Shown in pieces: positions 63,820-64,000 of a stretch of DNA of 64,000 nucleotides. Position numbers and translations under genes: made by a program. Numbering within the stretch: position 1 is the first letter of the stretch; each line of letters begins with the position of its first letter. The notes beneath the pieces were generated by a model, which was given only the letters and a program-made list of their open reading frames with translations, was not told the DNA's origin and did no database searches. The stretch is from Candidula unifasciata (Eukaryota; Mollusca; Gastropoda; Stylommatophora; Geomitridae), in the NCBI GenBank assembly GCA_905116865.2, contig CAJHNH020000805.1, forward strand, positions 765,302-829,301, given 5' to 3'.

Positions 63820-64000
63820 AGCTGAGAACAGCATTCAGTTGTTGACCGGGAGCAGCTGAGAACAGCAATAAGTTGTTGACCAGGGCAGCTGAGAACAGCA
63901 ATCAGTTGTTGACCAGGGAAGCTGAGAACAGCAATCAGTTGTTGACCAGGACAGCTGAGAACAGCAATCAGTTGTTGACCAGGGAAGCTGAGAACAGCAA
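63820..64000. repeat. Minisatellite, 33 bp, at least 5 copies, runs off the window
   Basis: Unit AGCTGAGAACAGCAATCAGT then TGTTGACCAGGGA, at 63854, 63887, 63920 and on. Confidence 0.95.

Overview
This is eukaryotic genomic DNA from an invertebrate animal. A gastropod or other mollusc is my best guess; it rests on the mix of SINEs, decayed non-LTR retrotransposons of types common in molluscs and very abundant minisatellites, and is not proven. There is no prokaryotic gene organisation.

One host gene can be read completely. On the minus strand, ten coding exons between 28,524 (ATG) and 8,909 (stop) splice into a 358-residue TBC-domain Rab GTPase-activating protein that aligns end to end with GRTP1/TBC1D6. 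All nine introns obey GT-AG and keep phase. Both catalytic fingers, the IxxDxxR arginine and the YCQ glutamine, are intact and lie on the same exon. The nine introns and the 3' UTR are packed with tandem repeats. Three of these arrays begin at, or carry copies of, the gene's own splice sites, and another starts about ten bases after the stop codon.

Summing my intervals, about 29 kb of the 64 kb is tandem array: roughly 40 separate minisatellites with units of 17-101 bp and 2 to about 90 copies. Many contain perfect short inverted repeats, and several clearly grew out of a neighbouring SINE, a retrotransposon ORF or an exon boundary.

Layout. 1-8,150: arrays, a decayed retrotransposon 3' end and one unidentified candidate terminal exon (6,483-6,617, minus). 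8,151-28,620: the GRTP1-like gene. 28,620-36,190: upstream flank with arrays and a tRNA-derived SINE. 36,190-39,215: two converging non-LTR retrotransposon remnants, one with reverse transcriptase and RNase H. 39,513-51,300: long arrays mixed with retrotransposon 3' ends. 51,300-55,540: deleted mariner, a SINE with an internal tandem duplication, an AT microsatellite and more retrotransposon ends. 55,540-64,000: arrays in unique sequence with no recognised gene; the last array runs off the window.

The part most worth attention is the relation of the arrays to the gene. The 27-bp array in intron 8 repeats the authentic 3' splice site of exon 9 about 43 times, and the 26-bp array in intron 7 repeats the 5' splice site of exon 7.
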